A program made the position numbers and the translations under genes. The notes under the pieces are model-generated. The model was not told where the DNA came from and searched no databases. It saw only the letters and a program-made list of their open reading frames with translations. From Campylorhamphus procurvoides (taxonomy: Eukaryota > Chordata > Aves > Passeriformes > Dendrocolaptidae): 64,000 nt of DNA. Each line of letters opens with the position of its first letter. The stretch's first letter is position 1. Below are positions 23,770 to 36,330 of this stretch, piece by piece. The DNA is taken from positions 29,341 through 93,340 of the forward strand of contig WBMV01003358.1 in the NCBI GenBank assembly GCA_013396655.1, in the 5' to 3' direction.

Positions 23770-25206
23770 ATCCCACAGTCCTGAGGGAATTGGCTGATGT
23801 AGTTGCCCAGCCACTCTCCATGATATTTGAAAAGTCATAGCAGCCAGGTGAGGTCCCGGGTGACTGAAAAAAGGGAAACATTTTACCCACCTTTAAAAAG
23901 GGTAGAAAGGAACTATTGGGAACTACTGACCTGTCAGCCTTATCTCTGTGCCTGGGAAGGTCATGGAAAAGATCCTCCTAGAACCCATGCTAAGGCACAT
24001 GGAGATAGGGAGGTGATTTGAGACAGCCCTCATGGCTTCACCAAGGGCAAGTCCTGCTTAGCAACCTAGTGGCCTTCTACAATGGAGTACCTACATCAGC
24101 ACGTGTGGGAAGGGCTACAGATCTGGAGTTGTGTAAGGCCTTTGACACAATCTCCTGTAACATCCTTCTCTTCCAGTTGGAGAGCTATGGATTTGATGGG
24201 TGAGCTGTTCATTGGATGAGGAATTGGTTGGATGGTCACATCCAGAGGATAGTGGTCAGTGGCCCACAGTCTGGATGGACATCAGTGACAAGTGGTGTCC
24301 CTCAAGGGTATGCATTGGGACAGGTGTTATTTAATATCTTCATTAAAGACATAGTTGAAGGGATCGAGTGCACCCTCAGCAAATTTGCAGATGACACCAA
24401 GCTGAGGGGTGCAGTTGCTACAGCTGAAGGATGGGTTGCCATCCAGAGAGACCTGGAAAGGCTTAAACAGTGGGCCCAGGGGAATCACATGCAATTTAAC
24501 AAGTCGAAGACCAATTGCACCTGGTTCAGGCAATAAGTAGAGTCTGGGGGATGAACAGATTGAGAGCAGTCCTGCCAAGAAGGACGTGGGGGCACTGGTG
24601 GATGAGAGGCTGGACAGGAGCCAGCAATGTGTGCTCACAGCCCAGGAAGCCAATCATATCCTGGGCTGTGTCAAAAGAAGTGTGGCCAGCAAGTCGAGGA
24701 AGTTGATCCTGCCCTCCTGAGACCCCCCCTGGAATACTTCATCATCCAGCTCTGAACTCAGTACAGATGGAGCTGATGCATGGACCTGATGGAGTGGATC
24801 CAGATGAGGGACACCAAAATGATTAGAGGGATGGAGCACATCTCTGAGGTAAGGCTAAGAAAATTGGGATTGTTCAGCCTGGAAAAGAGAAGGCTTCAGG
24901 AGGACTTTATTGCAGCCTTGAAGAAAGATGGAGAGAGCCTATTTACAGGGTGACAGGACAAAGAGGAATGTCTTTAAACTGAGAGTAGGTTTAGAACAGA
25001 TATTATGAAGAAATTCTTTACTGTGAGTGTGATGAGGCACTGGAACAAGTTGCTCAGAGAAGTTGTGGCTACCCTATACCTGGAAGTGTTCAAAGGCAGG
25101 TTGGATGGAGCTTTGAACAACCTGATCTACTGGAAGGTATCTCTGGCCATGGCAGGGAGGTGGTAACTAGATGATCTTTCAACACAAACTGTTCTATGAT
25201 TCTGTG
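23770..25206 (+). mobile_element. CR1 LINE with decayed reverse transcriptase and 3' end
   Basis: The longest CR1 copy here, about 1.4 kb, runs from the middle of ORF2 to the 3' tail. It holds the palm of the reverse transcriptase, which copies the element's own RNA at the target site. In one frame (24018-24536) LCKAFDTI carries the first catalytic aspartate (about 24144). SGVPQG lies at 24291-24308, and FADDTKL at 24384-24404 holds the catalytic DD pair. This frame is interrupted by one TGA at 24201-24203, and the upstream part (23827-24017) continues in another frame, so at least one frameshift is present. Downstream of 24536 the frame is lost. The 3' end (GTTCTATGATTCTGTG) is complete. Dead copy, 5'-truncated. 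Confidence 0.95.
24018..24536 (+). pseudogene. CR1 ORF2 reverse transcriptase fragment
   Basis: This is the best preserved coding piece of the CR1 copy, 173 codons in one frame including a single internal TGA at 24201-24203. All three catalytic aspartates of the palm are still readable (one in AFDT, two in FADD). The SGVPQG motif precedes FADDTKL at the usual CR1 spacing. The fragment lacks the fingers N-terminus, most of the thumb and the endonuclease domain, so no activity is expected. The ORF on the opposite strand (24327-24653) is a shadow. Confidence 0.92.
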
Positions 25207-26335
25207 ACTACAGATTCAGGAGCTCTGACAAGGGCTGTTTAGGGTGCTCCAGGGTAAAGGGTTAAAGGAGGACATCTGCAAGGGATTGTCAGATACAATA
25301 CATGTCCTTTTGTAGAAGGATCTGAAAGGCAGGGAGATATTCCAAGAATTCTGAAGTGGCCTTAGACAACCAGGTGTGGGCAGAGCCCCAGCTGTGCTCT
25401 TACTCCAGTGGAAGTGGAGATGTGTTACTCACATATAAACACCCACTCTTTGGTGTTTTAATTCCACCCTTGACATTGCCAAGAGAGGGTCCTTGAGGGA
25501 GCAGATGAACTGTCACAGTAATCAAGTACTGAAGAGTTCAGTTTTGAAGCTGGTTGGGCTGCAGGGACATGCTCCAGCAGGTGGGTTTCTATCAGATTGC
25601 TTTGTGGGCAGTTTTTCCCAGAGAAGGGCTTCAAATTATGTCACACCCTAATTTTGAAACTGTGAATACAGAGGCAATAAAAAGAATGTGTTAACTAAAC
25701 CAGATATCTGAGCCAGGCTCCCGTGTGTGGATTTGTTGCCTTTGAAGAACAGCTTTTTAGACCCTAGTATTTCAGCACAAATTCATACAAAGATTTGCTG
25801 AGATTGAGTGCATGGAGAAAATAAAGGATAACCTGACTGTGGTTTCCATCCTTTAAGAATGTGCCCAAATTTCAGGCTGCTGAACTGCCTGAAAGAGAAG
25901 GGTAGCCAATGCCATCAGCCCTCCCATAAGTCTGCCCCTACACTGCGTGCATGCTGCAGCTCACCTGCACATGTCAGGTATAATCTGCTTGTTCTGTAGG
26001 TCGGCCATGGAGATGCCCTGGAGACACAGTACGTTATGTGGTCTCGTCAGGATCCTGGCATCCTACTGCCCATCAGGTGGGAGAGGTGATGTGAAGGTGG
26101 GAGGATCCTTCCCAGACTTGTGCGGGGATCAGGCTGTGGGGTGAGTGAATGGTTCTGCTGCTGGTACACTGCTTTTTTCTTATTGCCTGAGGTTTTTTTA
26201 CATCCCTACACCGTTCTGTGGCCTTTGTCATTCTCATGGGATTGGAGGATTTTGGGAAGCAGTCATGGATGCCTGCCATTGCAAAAGCAACTGATGGGGC
26301 TAGCAACTCATTGTCTCAATGGGCTGAGCACTAAT
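25207..26335. other. Non-coding stretch
   Basis: No gene or repeat family recognised between the CR1 tail and the following AT-rich block. Confidence 0.5.
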
Positions 26336-26470
26336 ATAAAAAAATATTAATACAATAATAATAAAATATAAGATTTTTGGTTTGATACTATGCTATTATA
26401 CTGCATTTTATACATATATAAAATTATATAATTTAAAATTCTATAAAATGATATATATAAAATTATTGTT
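26336..26470. repeat. AT-rich low-complexity block
   Basis: About 135 bp almost entirely of A and T, with AATAATAATA, TATATAAAATTATATAA and ATATATATAAAATTATT runs. No promoter or origin function can be claimed from composition alone. Confidence 0.85.
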
Positions 26471-29400
26471 TCATTGAGAGTAATTTTCACATGACAGTTG
26501 TTGATTTGAAATTATTTAATTGACAGGGATTGTCTCCTGGCAATATTTCTGAGGATGACAAGGATTCTTACTTATTGTGGCTTTTGATAACTCTCTATTG
26601 TCAAGTGGTGTTTAGAGCCAGTGTAAGACAAACAACTGACTTTTTTCCTTTGGGAAGGATTTCTGTTCCTTTACAGGATTAGTGTTTTTCTGCTTCCTAA
26701 TGGTTATATTATGGATATTTTGAGTGGAATATAAATTTCTTCTCCCACATCTCTATGAAGAAACAAAATAAGAAGATATGGGAAAAACCCCTCAATGTGT
26801 TGCTTGGTATTTTCATGGTTTTGTTCATCCTGTTGGCTTGAACTGCAGTTGGTTTTGGTTTTTTTAGTGCCTACAGGAGTTCATGGCCATAAATTGTGAG
26901 AAAGCATACATAGTATCTTTTGGCTCACAGACTGATGCTTCCTGAAAAGCTGATTCATGGTTGTGGTACGGAGTAGGTCAGTTCTTTCCCAACAAAGCAT
27001 AAACTGCCCATTACTGGAAATCTTAAATTTTAAAAAGATCTTGAATACCTCAGATGAGGCCCTGTGCTATAGCTGTCTGAAGACAGCACATAACAAATGC
27101 CATCCTTTAAAAAGCTCTTCTCATGGGAGTGGGATCCTAAAATTTGGGATGTATGGCATTCACCATAAAGTGAATAAGAAGTGCTAATTACTTGTTCTGA
27201 TGGTGAGATTATTCTTATTCCTGTGTGAGTTTCCTTTTCTCACAGCTTCTTTGTATTGCTGGAGTTAGGGAGGTTGGATGAGTGTCTCATCTGTGTCAGT
27301 GATTTCCTTCTGTTACACACACTGACCTTTTCCTCAGTTTGCATTCCAGACACCTGTGAGTCCTTCTCACAGTACTGAGGTGATGCTGATGGCATAGCTT
27401 TATGATGAAGGAGGACCAAGGAGGAGCTGGGACACAGATGTGTTTAAGCTCTCCAATACAGTTTGGAAAAGTGATAACCCACAAGTGCTGGGTAAAACAT
27501 CTCTAACTGCACTCTACAAGGTATAGAGGGGAATGAGGTTGCTCACACCATGACCTTGTATCACAAATCTGAGTTCACTGAGGAGAATGGATCATGGTGC
27601 TTTCAGAGAGATAAAAGAAGCGCATTGTGCTTCTTCCAACAACTACTAAATCCTATTGCCCAACATTACCACTAACCACTGTGCATGTGGCTGACAGATG
27701 TGGTAACACAGAGGTAACTGGGCTGTAGACATGCGAATTGTCACTATGAGCAAAGATGAAGCCTGAAAACGAACCATCAGTTTGTTTTGAGAATTTTGTC
27801 CAAGGCTTCAATAGCCTTCTTTTGCTTTCCACTGTTCTAGCACTGAATGCTGTCAGAGAAAAAACACAAAGGTATCCTCAGTCTGCAGGATGGGTGCAAG
27901 GATTCACCAAAACTTAGACAAAATAATCCATGTACTATGCCTCTGCTGAATACCATCTAACACTGAACATATTTAAGCTTCCAAATCACATTGGTGTTCA
28001 TTAGAGATCTGTTTATCTGGTCCATATAGCTTTGAGATCAGTTCTCATGCCTCTTTCTTCAGTTTGGCTTCTAACCTGAGCTCAGCCCTGCCTCAGGCCT
28101 TTCTCTACTGAGGCCCAGTGACAAACCCAACCCATTAGACATGGTCTGCACATATCTTGATCTGAGCAAGATATTATGCTTATGGCATTGTCTGACATGC
28201 TCATGCTTGGCATGGCTATGTCTCATGTTCATATCTCTTTGCACTTTACAGTGCCTGAGCATCTCCAGATCAGAGTCTCACCAAGTTCAGCATCATCTTT
28301 TCCCATCTTCATGGGCTTCTAACCTGTGTTTTCCACCTTCCATAGCTGTACTCAGGCCAGAAAACTCTGAGCTCTTCTTGGTGAGTATAGGTAAATAGCA
28401 GCACGTGGATTTGTGGAAGAGTTGTTCCCATGCCCCTGTATGAGAACAGTGCTGCAATATAATTGTGATTCCTTGATGCAGAAAGGGAATAAGAACAAGA
28501 CAAGGAGGGGCTGCAGTATCTTGCTTGGAGCACTGAGCTAGGAAGGAGGTTTTAAGTTTTGGTCTTCTAAGCCTAAGTTCTCTTATGCTTTTTTGCACAT
28601 TTTGTCTTGTCATAGCTTCATGCAAAATGCACTTTAGAGAGAGGGAGGAAGGGAGCACAGTTCAGGACTCTCTTTTTCCCTCCCTATCCAGTAAAGTGTC
28701 AGACAACAAAGTCCTCCTCCACCTTATGAACAGATAGGCTTCATAAAATTTTTTTATTCCTATAATTTTACAAAAAAGAAAGTATTTTCTCAGTAAAATT
28801 TCCCAGATCACCTGTCATTGTAACCCCAAATGAGTTCCATAAGAGTGTTGTGTATTATATTTCTGGTATTGTTTACCCACCTTGTACATAAAAATAATCA
28901 ATTTAATTATTTAAAGTGAAAAATGTGAACCTTATGGATAATGACAAAATTTAGCTCTTGGTCACTGTGAGGCAGAGAAAATCACCTGAATACGTGGACT
29001 GGATGCCTTACTGGCTTCTTATAGGAAGTAGCTTTTCCTGAGTTCACTAACAATATTTCATTTGCCAACACAATTCCTTATGGCAAGACAAGAACTCAGC
29101 TCTTGTGATAAAGACATGGTTTCAGGTACTTTACACCATGCAATAGATGAAGGCACAGAGATGCTGAAACTCACATTGTTGGGTCTCACTCCTTGTCTAG
29201 AAGCAGGTCAACTGCTCCAGCACAGTGTTGCAGCTAAGATGACAAGTGTTTGTGAAAGCCCTCATTAGCTTATGTACAAAACTGTGTCAGTGCTGCCATG
29301 CTGCTCTGGGACCTGGGATATTATCTCCATTAAATCCTGGTAGTGTTTCATGAATGGTTCTACTCTTTCAGTGCTAGTTTCATCATTGTCATGCTGTCCT

Positions 29401-30967
29401 GTACACTCTGAAGATGCCTACTAAGACCAGAGATGCTCCAAAGAGCATGCAAACACCACGTCTGACTAGTGGAGCTGTTGGGCAGTAAGAGAACAGAGGT
29501 GACTACCCACTGCTACCTGCCTCAGTAATACTGTAGCTGATCCATTAAAGGAAAAACAATATCTAGATTCAGAATAACAGCAAGCTAACTCCTACAAAGC
29601 ATTCCTATGTTGAGATGTAGTCTCTGGTACAGTGAGTGATTTAATTTTGCAATGTTCCTTTTTTTCCGTGCCTAACATGCACAACACTTGGCACTCATTG
29701 CTCAACAACTCCATGTTAGAAAATATCATTCACGTCTGTTTCCTCACTAGTCTCCTCATGTTCTGCCTGAAGACTGCAGTGTTAGCATCCAGCAGGCGTC
29801 TCTTGATGGCCAGACACAGAGACTCCAAAAATCAGTTAATATTTGGGTCAGATTCTGATCTTTGTTCTGCTGATGTGAACTTGGAATAACTCTCTCAGTT
29901 TCAATGATAGATCTGGACTTGCACTTTCAGTGACAGAAAGTTTCTTGGGCTGGATTTCTGGCTGAGACAAATGGGTGTGCCTTCCTTGGACATAAGGAGC
30001 TACAGAGCTCAATGTAAATGAAATTATGAATTTACCAAAATTATAGTTCTTTTACACTAGTGTGTCTCAAAAAAATTAAGTGGTGTGTTTGTTTTTATTA
30101 TTTGATTTGAAAGTCACAGCTCTGGAGTAGACTTCCATTGTGGTTACAGACACTGAGCAACTTTTAATTCACTGTTTGTATCGGGGCTGGCTGAGTAGGA
30201 AAGAAAACATGAAGCTCCAGACAGGATGCAAGATCCACTTGAGAAACCAGGAAAGAGACCTGTTCTGAGATCTGTACTTCTTCAAGCAATGTCAGATATT
30301 CCTAGGCTACAGGCACTGTGCTGCTGTCCCAGACAGCAATGAAAGAGAGTGTGGGATTATTTTTTCTTTTCCCCTGACATCTACTGTTCTTATGAACAAA
30401 CAGTGGTTTCCCAGTGCACATGTACTTTAAATAACAAGGAAAAAACCCTGGCCTGTACTTTCCATTGCTGGGACCATTGGTGCTATCTTTACACATACAA
30501 AAGGGAGTGTATTTTACATCCTTCTCCATGTGTAAGACATATTAGCCAAGGTGAGATATGTGCATTTGGAGGGCTTTTTTTTCTGACTCTATTTGATATT
30601 AGGCAAGTCAATCAGAACTTGATTTTCAAACAGTAATTGGATGCTTCTTATGATTACTGAGGTCAACAGGTACAAGTAGTTCAGTGATCCTTGCTATCCA
30701 TGAAGTATTCTCCACCATCTTTATGTGTAAATGAAAGCTTTCCTGGTTAATGGTGGTCATGAAGGAGTGAATCATTTGCATCAGTTAACATCTGCTGACA
30801 AATGATATGCAATCGGATTAACAGAGAAAAAACAACTCTGGGAGTAGCAGACTAGAAAACAACTCTATTTTTGAGATATTTTTCATAATTTCAAATAATA
30901 TCCAAACATTTATAAATTCTGTCTCTTTGTATTGCTAAGGACTCTACTTTGAGAAATACATAGAAAT
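26471..30967. other. Non-coding stretch
   Basis: About 4.5 kb without a recognised gene. Minus-strand ORFs at 28293-28658 (121 codons) and 28309-28533 overlap each other in different frames and show no family signature. A 7-bp inverted repeat GCCTCAG/CTGAGGC (28090-28096, 28108-28114) could form a small hairpin. Confidence 0.5.
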
Positions 30968-31257
30968 CAGGGGATGAGGGCCTGGAGAGCAGTGCCATGG
31001 AAAGGGACCTGGGGTTGATGACAAGTTGAATCTGAGTTAGCAGTGCCCTGGCAGCCAGGAGGGCCAACTCTGTCCTTGGGGGCATCAGGCAAAGCATTGC
31101 CAGCCAAGCGAGGGCAGGGATTGTCCCACTTTGCTCTGCACTGGGGTAGCCTCACCTGGAATATTGTGTGCAGTTTTGGGCACCTCAACATAAGAAGGAC
31201 AGCAAACTATTAGAGCACGTCCAGAGTTGTGCAACCAAGGTGGTAACTGACTTAAGC
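30968..31257 (+). mobile_element. CR1 LINE internal fragment, plus strand
   Basis: A piece from the end of CR1 ORF2, after the catalytic core. Words such as GGGCCTGGAGAGCAGTGCCA, CAGTGCCCTGGCAGCCAGGA, CTCACCTGGAATATTGTGTG and CAGTTTTGGGCACC are typical. The 3' tail is absent, so the copy is interrupted at both ends, by truncation at the 5' side and by deletion or rearrangement at the 3' side. The minus-strand ORFs here (30967-31191, 31085-31333) are shadows. Confidence 0.88.
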
Positions 31258-31664
31258 GTGATACAGCTGCAGATATTTCCATCACCTCGTTAATTTTTTT
31301 CACTGTGAGTAGCACTGCATAGAAGCCAAACAAACTAATGAGTACCAGGGCATTAAAAGGAAAACTGAGGTTAAGAATGGAGAAATAATTTTAAAATGCC
31401 TTAGATTGATTAATCCTGGTTGCCTTCAACTCAGCCTCAACTGATAATTTAAATAGACCTCAAGGATTTATTAACCTCTTTTCAAGTTATTCTGGTTTCT
31501 GTCCAGCTTCATTCTGAGAGGACAAAGAAAGCATAATAATGTCTTCCCTGTCTCAGAGAGGGAGCATACCAGAATTTTTTCCTCCTTATCTGTCTATGCA
31601 AAATACATCCTGTACATTCTAAAGGTTTAGCAACTGAATGGGAAACTGATTTGCTTTTGAATTA

Positions 31665-31795
31665 TAGAATCATAGAATAGTTTGAAGAGACATTTAAAAG
31701 CCATCTAGTTCAATCCCCCTGCAATAAGCAGGAATATCTTCAACTAGATCAGATTGTTCAGACTCCTTTCCAGCCTGATCTTGAACACTTCCTGT
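31665..31795 (-). mobile_element. CR1 LINE 3' end, minus strand
   Basis: The block starts AGAATCATAGAATAGTTTGA and continues with AAGCCATCTAGTTCAATCCC, then GATCTTGAACACTTCC, which is the reverse complement of the CR1 3' end. Only about 130 bp of the element is present. It lies 400 bp from the plus-strand fragment at 30968-31257. That fragment lacks the 3' end, so the two cover different parts of the element and are independent insertions or a rearranged pair. Confidence 0.88.
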
Positions 31796-34700
31796 GCCTG
31801 AAACAATAGGGTTCCTAGGGCTGATGGTACTTTCTCATATCCGGCGCTAAAACTGGGTGGACCTGCTACTGCACTTCAGCCCAGAAGGAGGGTTAAGGGA
31901 AAATGATGGTTGTAATCAAAAAGGAATTTCTTTAGGTTAGTTTTTGACAGAAGCATGTTGACTAATCAATAATACTTAAGAGTGTAAGAGCTTGCAAGGC
32001 ATGCTGATACCACACATATTAATTTTTTTCATTATATTAAAAATATATATATCTTAAGATATATCAAGATATAGATCTGATTTCTTTACTTTTAAAGCAG
32101 TGCCGGTGCTAATATTTTGGATCATCAGATGCAAAGTTATTTTTTCAAACGGTCTCTGATGGTTGAGAATAACACAGCAGGTGTATCTACCAGCTGAGGC
32201 ACAAGGTGGCCCACAGTCAACGGGTATAAGGAAAGAAGATGTCTAAAGAACCATTGCTCAATGCAAAATATATAGTCATCATCATAGTGAAAGCTTATAA
32301 TTTTCACTAAAAAGGGCAAGAGAATTATAAACCATGTCTCCCAAGTGAAACTTCAATACATATGGAAAAATGCAGTGAGCTCAAGGTGAAGAAAGTCTGC
32401 AAGCAGACAAGTCAGTGAGAGAATGTATCAATGAGCAGACAGCTGCAACAGTTGGTGAGGTGGAAGAAAAAGCCTGTCATCAATCAAGCTGAGAGGAGGT
32501 ACCTCAGAGATATATCCAGAGGTTATTTGGGTGGGTTTTTTTATTTTATTTTTAAAAATACTTTGGAAATATCGACTTAAGAAGTCAGGCCAGTTAAGTA
32601 TTACAGAACTGAGAATCTACTGGAAAATGAAATGAAAGCAATGCCTCAGAGTGTTTGCCAAGTGAAGAATGGAAATTGTTGAGTATAGGTCTGACAAAGA
32701 GCAGAGGCACTGGAGAAGACCAGAGGGTTGTGTCTGGAACCATTGCACAATGACATCTGACATCTGAGGTTTAAACTGCAGCAGCGTGTGCCAACTGCTC
32801 CTGGAGGCTGGGAATGAGAAATAATGAGACACCTCATGTTTGGCATGCTCTAACGCTGCTGGAGATGGGATTTGCACAAGAACTGTTAGAAGGGGTGACC
32901 AGACCGCTGCAGCTGCAGCTGCAACAGTTCAATAGCTTGTTTCCTCTTTGGGGTAAATGAAGACATATGCAAAGCAAAAGGGTGAGCCATGAACAAGTGC
33001 CATGGCACTGAGGAAAGGAACATCAGGGAAAGATTAAAAAAGATATGGAAGAAGGTTTGTCTCTGACATCTTCAATCTCACTGCATTGTGACCCTACTCT
33101 TGGAAAGTTAACATGGTTGACTTAGTTAACATAGTCTCAGCTGTTTATGTGACAGCTAAAAAATAGCAAAAAGGAGGTAGAAAGATTGAATTCGATATCT
33201 TGATAAGGAAGGATGGTTTGGTAATTAGACTCTATAATCTGTGTCTTGGGAAAGCTGCCATAGGTTTCTACATAAGCTTGGGCAACACATAGCAGCCACA
33301 TTATATATGTTATTCTTAATCCTAGGTTTCCCTAGGCTCTACCTGGTGAGCCTAAGATTTAAAGAGTGTGTGCTGGATTTCAGTTCATCGTATCTAAAAC
33401 AATACAGGGGCTGTGTTGCAGCCTCCAAAATTGTGTTTTCATAACCTGAAAAATAGATTGTGTTCAAAGTTCTGGGGAGGGGAAGCTGAGAAATGTGTGG
33501 GGTACATTTCAGAGTACAAAATTCGAGGATGCTGAAGGACAGGATCAAAATCTGGTGTAATGCTGTCAGTATTGCCTTTTGAAAGAGTCAATGGAGTAAA
33601 CCACTTCCAAAGCAATCCTCAGACCTTGCCTGGGAGAGAGCTAGCTGGAGCACAAGACTGAACCACAGAACAAGCTAGAATTACAGGAGAGCGAGCAGAC
33701 CCTGTGGAGTGGCTGATCTGGCTTCCCAGCCTCTTCTCATTTAACAGGGTCGGTATCTCATTGCCTCCTGCTGCTTTCCCCATCTGAGCAGCTTCTAACT
33801 CCTACAGGCAGTATCTAGGGAAGAGACCACAGAGCCAGTGAAGCCCTTTGAAAACTGCAACATGAAACACCACCTAAAAGAGTTACACTGAATAAAATCT
33901 GCAGTGAAATAACTATTTAGAACGAAGAGGAAATTGGTTAAATAGTGGATGAGATAAGATAGTGAGAAGAAACAGAATGAGGCAGAACAGGGAAAATAAA
34001 GGGCTTGCATGGTTTTTGGGATATCTTTACAAATCTGCCTGTCTTTATGGCTTTATTGTTGTAACGGATGAACAAACAGATTTAGAAATGTGTCTGCTAC
34101 ATTTGGATCTAATATCAAAAATGTAACTTCTGTTTTCATTATCTGCTTGAGATTATGGAAATTGTGCTGTGCTTGACAAAGTGTACCTTCTTTGTGAGGA
34201 TGTTTTTCAAATTTCAGAAATGTTTTTTTTGCTTGAGCTCCAGAAACCCCATAGTGGGGTTTCTCTTTTTCAAAATCCTTCAGGGAAAATTACTGATGTA
34301 CAGTGGTACAGCTGGCTACTGCCTGCTCAGGGACTGCCTGTGAGGGAGTGCAGCAATCCGCCAGGGAAAAACAAGCAAGACATACCTGATAGGTCTTGTT
34401 GAAATGGAACAGTTTCCATCAGATCGTGGTAAACCAGCAAACTCTGCTAAAAAAATGTTCTCTTGGAAACCTCCCAAGAGGAAACACCCACTAGTGACAC
34501 TACATCAAAAGCATCCAGACCTCACTCAGTCATCAGCAGTAAGTTCAGTTTGCTGAAGCATAGAAAACATGAAGTTGTTAAAAGGTGCTTATGAGATGCA
34601 GTCTCTGGAAAATGCTTTGCAAAGCAGAAGTGTGTGATTGTAAAAGGCCACAGTTCTCATAAGGTGCTTCCCTTTGCCAAAACATGTCGATAGATGCACG

Positions 34701-35044
34701 TATTCATGTAATCCTCTCATTTACCTGTAGAATATAGCTATTTACTGCTAATTAAATCAGTCAGGGCTTTTGTGGGAACTCACTGATATAGGTTGTGAGG
34801 TTAAGATACTGTGAACATTAGTTGTGATCAATCTTTAGAGCATTTCTTTGATAAAGTTGAGTTATGCTCTGCTGCCTTTTGGATATTAAAAACACTAGAG
34901 AATGCCAGTGTTTCCTTGAGAGAGGAATACTTCTCATTCTACTACTGGTGACAGGTATAGCAAAATAGCTTATAAAAAAAGAGGTGACTGTATGTGACAG
35001 AGAACAATGAATATGTGTGATATACATATATAAACACAAAGAAA
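31796..35044. other. Non-coding stretch
   Basis: No gene recognised. It contains the 18-bp palindrome at 32047-32064. ORFs at 32.6-34.4 kb are short and in overlapping frames. A GCAGCT triple repeat lies at about 32906-32923. Confidence 0.5.
32047..32064. repeat. Perfect 18-bp AT-rich palindrome
   Basis: ATATATCTTAAGATATAT equals its reverse complement. It sits in a TATA-rich patch (32030-32080) with a second related half (GATATATCAAGATATAG). Confidence 0.88.
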
Positions 35045-36330
35045 TGCAAGACAGGCATCATCTAAGAAAAGCCAGAACTCCTAACCCTACTTTTGTTGCT
35101 CATTTTGTTGTATTTATAGAAAATTGTTTTGCTATCTTTTACAGCAGTAGCCGGATTAAGTTCTAGTTGGGCTTTTGCCCTTCTAATTTTCCTGCTGAAT
35201 AAGATAACAAAATTTCTGTAGTCCTCCTGAATGGTCTGCCCAGCGTGCTTTTGCAACTTTAAGATTTATTTCTTGAAGAATGTCCAGCCTTCCTGGATAT
35301 CTTTGCCCTTCAGGACTGCCTCCTAAGGGACTCTGTCAACCAGTGTCCTAAACAGGCCAAAGTCTGACCTCCAGATGTCTAAGAGGGTGGTTCTGCTAAC
35401 CTCCCTCCTTAATTCTCCAAGAAACGAAAATTCTATTATATCATGATTACTGTTTCCAAGAAAGCCTCCAACCATCACAACTCCCACCAGTTCTCTGTTC
35501 ACAAAAAACAGGTCCAGTGGGGCACCTCCCCTGGTTGGCTTACTGACTAGCTGTGTCAGAAAGCTATCTTAATACTCTCTCTAGGAACCTCCTGGACTGT
35601 TCCCTCTCTGCTCTATCACATTTCAGCAGACATCTGGTAAGCAGAGGTCCCAGCTGCTTATAGAATATTTCATCTGCCTCTCAATCTTGCTTGAGTGCTC
35701 TGTAACAGACTCCCACTAATAAATCCACCTTGTTGGCCTTCACCTGATTCTTACCTGTAAACATTCAACCCTAATGCCACCATCAGTAAGCCCCAGACAA
35801 CCGAGACACTCTGCAGCTAATAGGGCCGCTCCCCCAGCTCTCCTTCCTTGCCTATTCCTTCTGAAAAGTTTATAGCCATCCATTGCAGCACTCTAGGTCA
35901 TCCCACCATGTCTCTATGATGGCAACTATGTCATGGTTTTCCTGCTGCACAGTGCCTTCCAGCTCCTCCTGTTTGTTGCTCATGTTGCAGGCATTGGTGT
36001 AGTTGTATTTCAGTTGGGTAATTCATCTTGCCACATTTTTGGACAGAAAAGCTCCAATTCCTATATGGCTGTTCTTGGATGCTTCTGTTACCACATTGAT
36101 AACCCTTGTGTCTTTGCTGCCACTACATCCACTGAGACCACAGGTTGAAGGACCTTGCTATACGCCATCTCTCAAATATCAGTGCACTGCCCACAGGTTT
36201 ATTGCTAGCAAGCCTGATTTTATTTTGCCCCTTAAAAAATCTATTTTAAAGTGCTTTCAAGGAGTTCCTTACTCCCTTCTCACTGCTAGAATGACTTCCC
36301 TCTCTTCTGGATTCTCCTGAGGACATCAAC
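35045..36330 (-). mobile_element. CR1 LINE ORF2 endonuclease region, minus strand
   Basis: Read on the minus strand, this is the 5' half of CR1 ORF2. The apurinic-endonuclease domain, which nicks target DNA, lies at about 36010-35440, with the linker to the reverse transcriptase further on. Diagnostic words on the plus strand include ATCCCACCATGTCTCTATGA, CAACTATGTCATGGTTTTCC, TTTATAGCCATCCATTGCAG and AACAGGTCCAGTGGGGCACC. The linker (35256-35062) codes RKIRRAKAQLELN, a conserved CR1 stretch, and is open for 64 codons. About 40 bp expected near 35640 (CATCTGGTAAGCAGAGGTCC) are missing, which removes the region of the GDFN-type catalytic motif. Both ends are truncated. The part beyond 36160 is probably CR1 but less certain. 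Confidence 0.88.
35062..35256 (-). pseudogene. CR1 ORF2 linker fragment
   Basis: This open frame on the minus strand contains EDYRNFVILFSRKIRRAKAQ and then LELNPATAV, FYKY. It matches the region between the endonuclease and reverse transcriptase domains of CR1 ORF2. It is the only part of this copy that stays open, and it is a fragment of a dead element, not a gene. Confidence 0.85.

Noticed and set aside
24327..24653. 108-codon minus-strand ORF
   Set aside because: Antisense shadow of the CR1 reverse transcriptase.
28090..28114. Small hairpin GCCTCAG/CTGAGGC
   Set aside because: The 7-bp stem and 11-base loop are too short for a microRNA precursor or other known RNA.
30967..31333. Minus-strand ORFs
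   Set aside because: Antisense to a CR1 fragment and its edge.
33107..33132. Two GTTAACAT motifs resembling HNF1 half sites
   Set aside because: A direct repeat, not the HNF1 palindrome, and weakly matching; not above chance.
35933..36320. Plus-strand ORFs of 71 and 105 codons
   Set aside because: Antisense to the CR1 endonuclease region.
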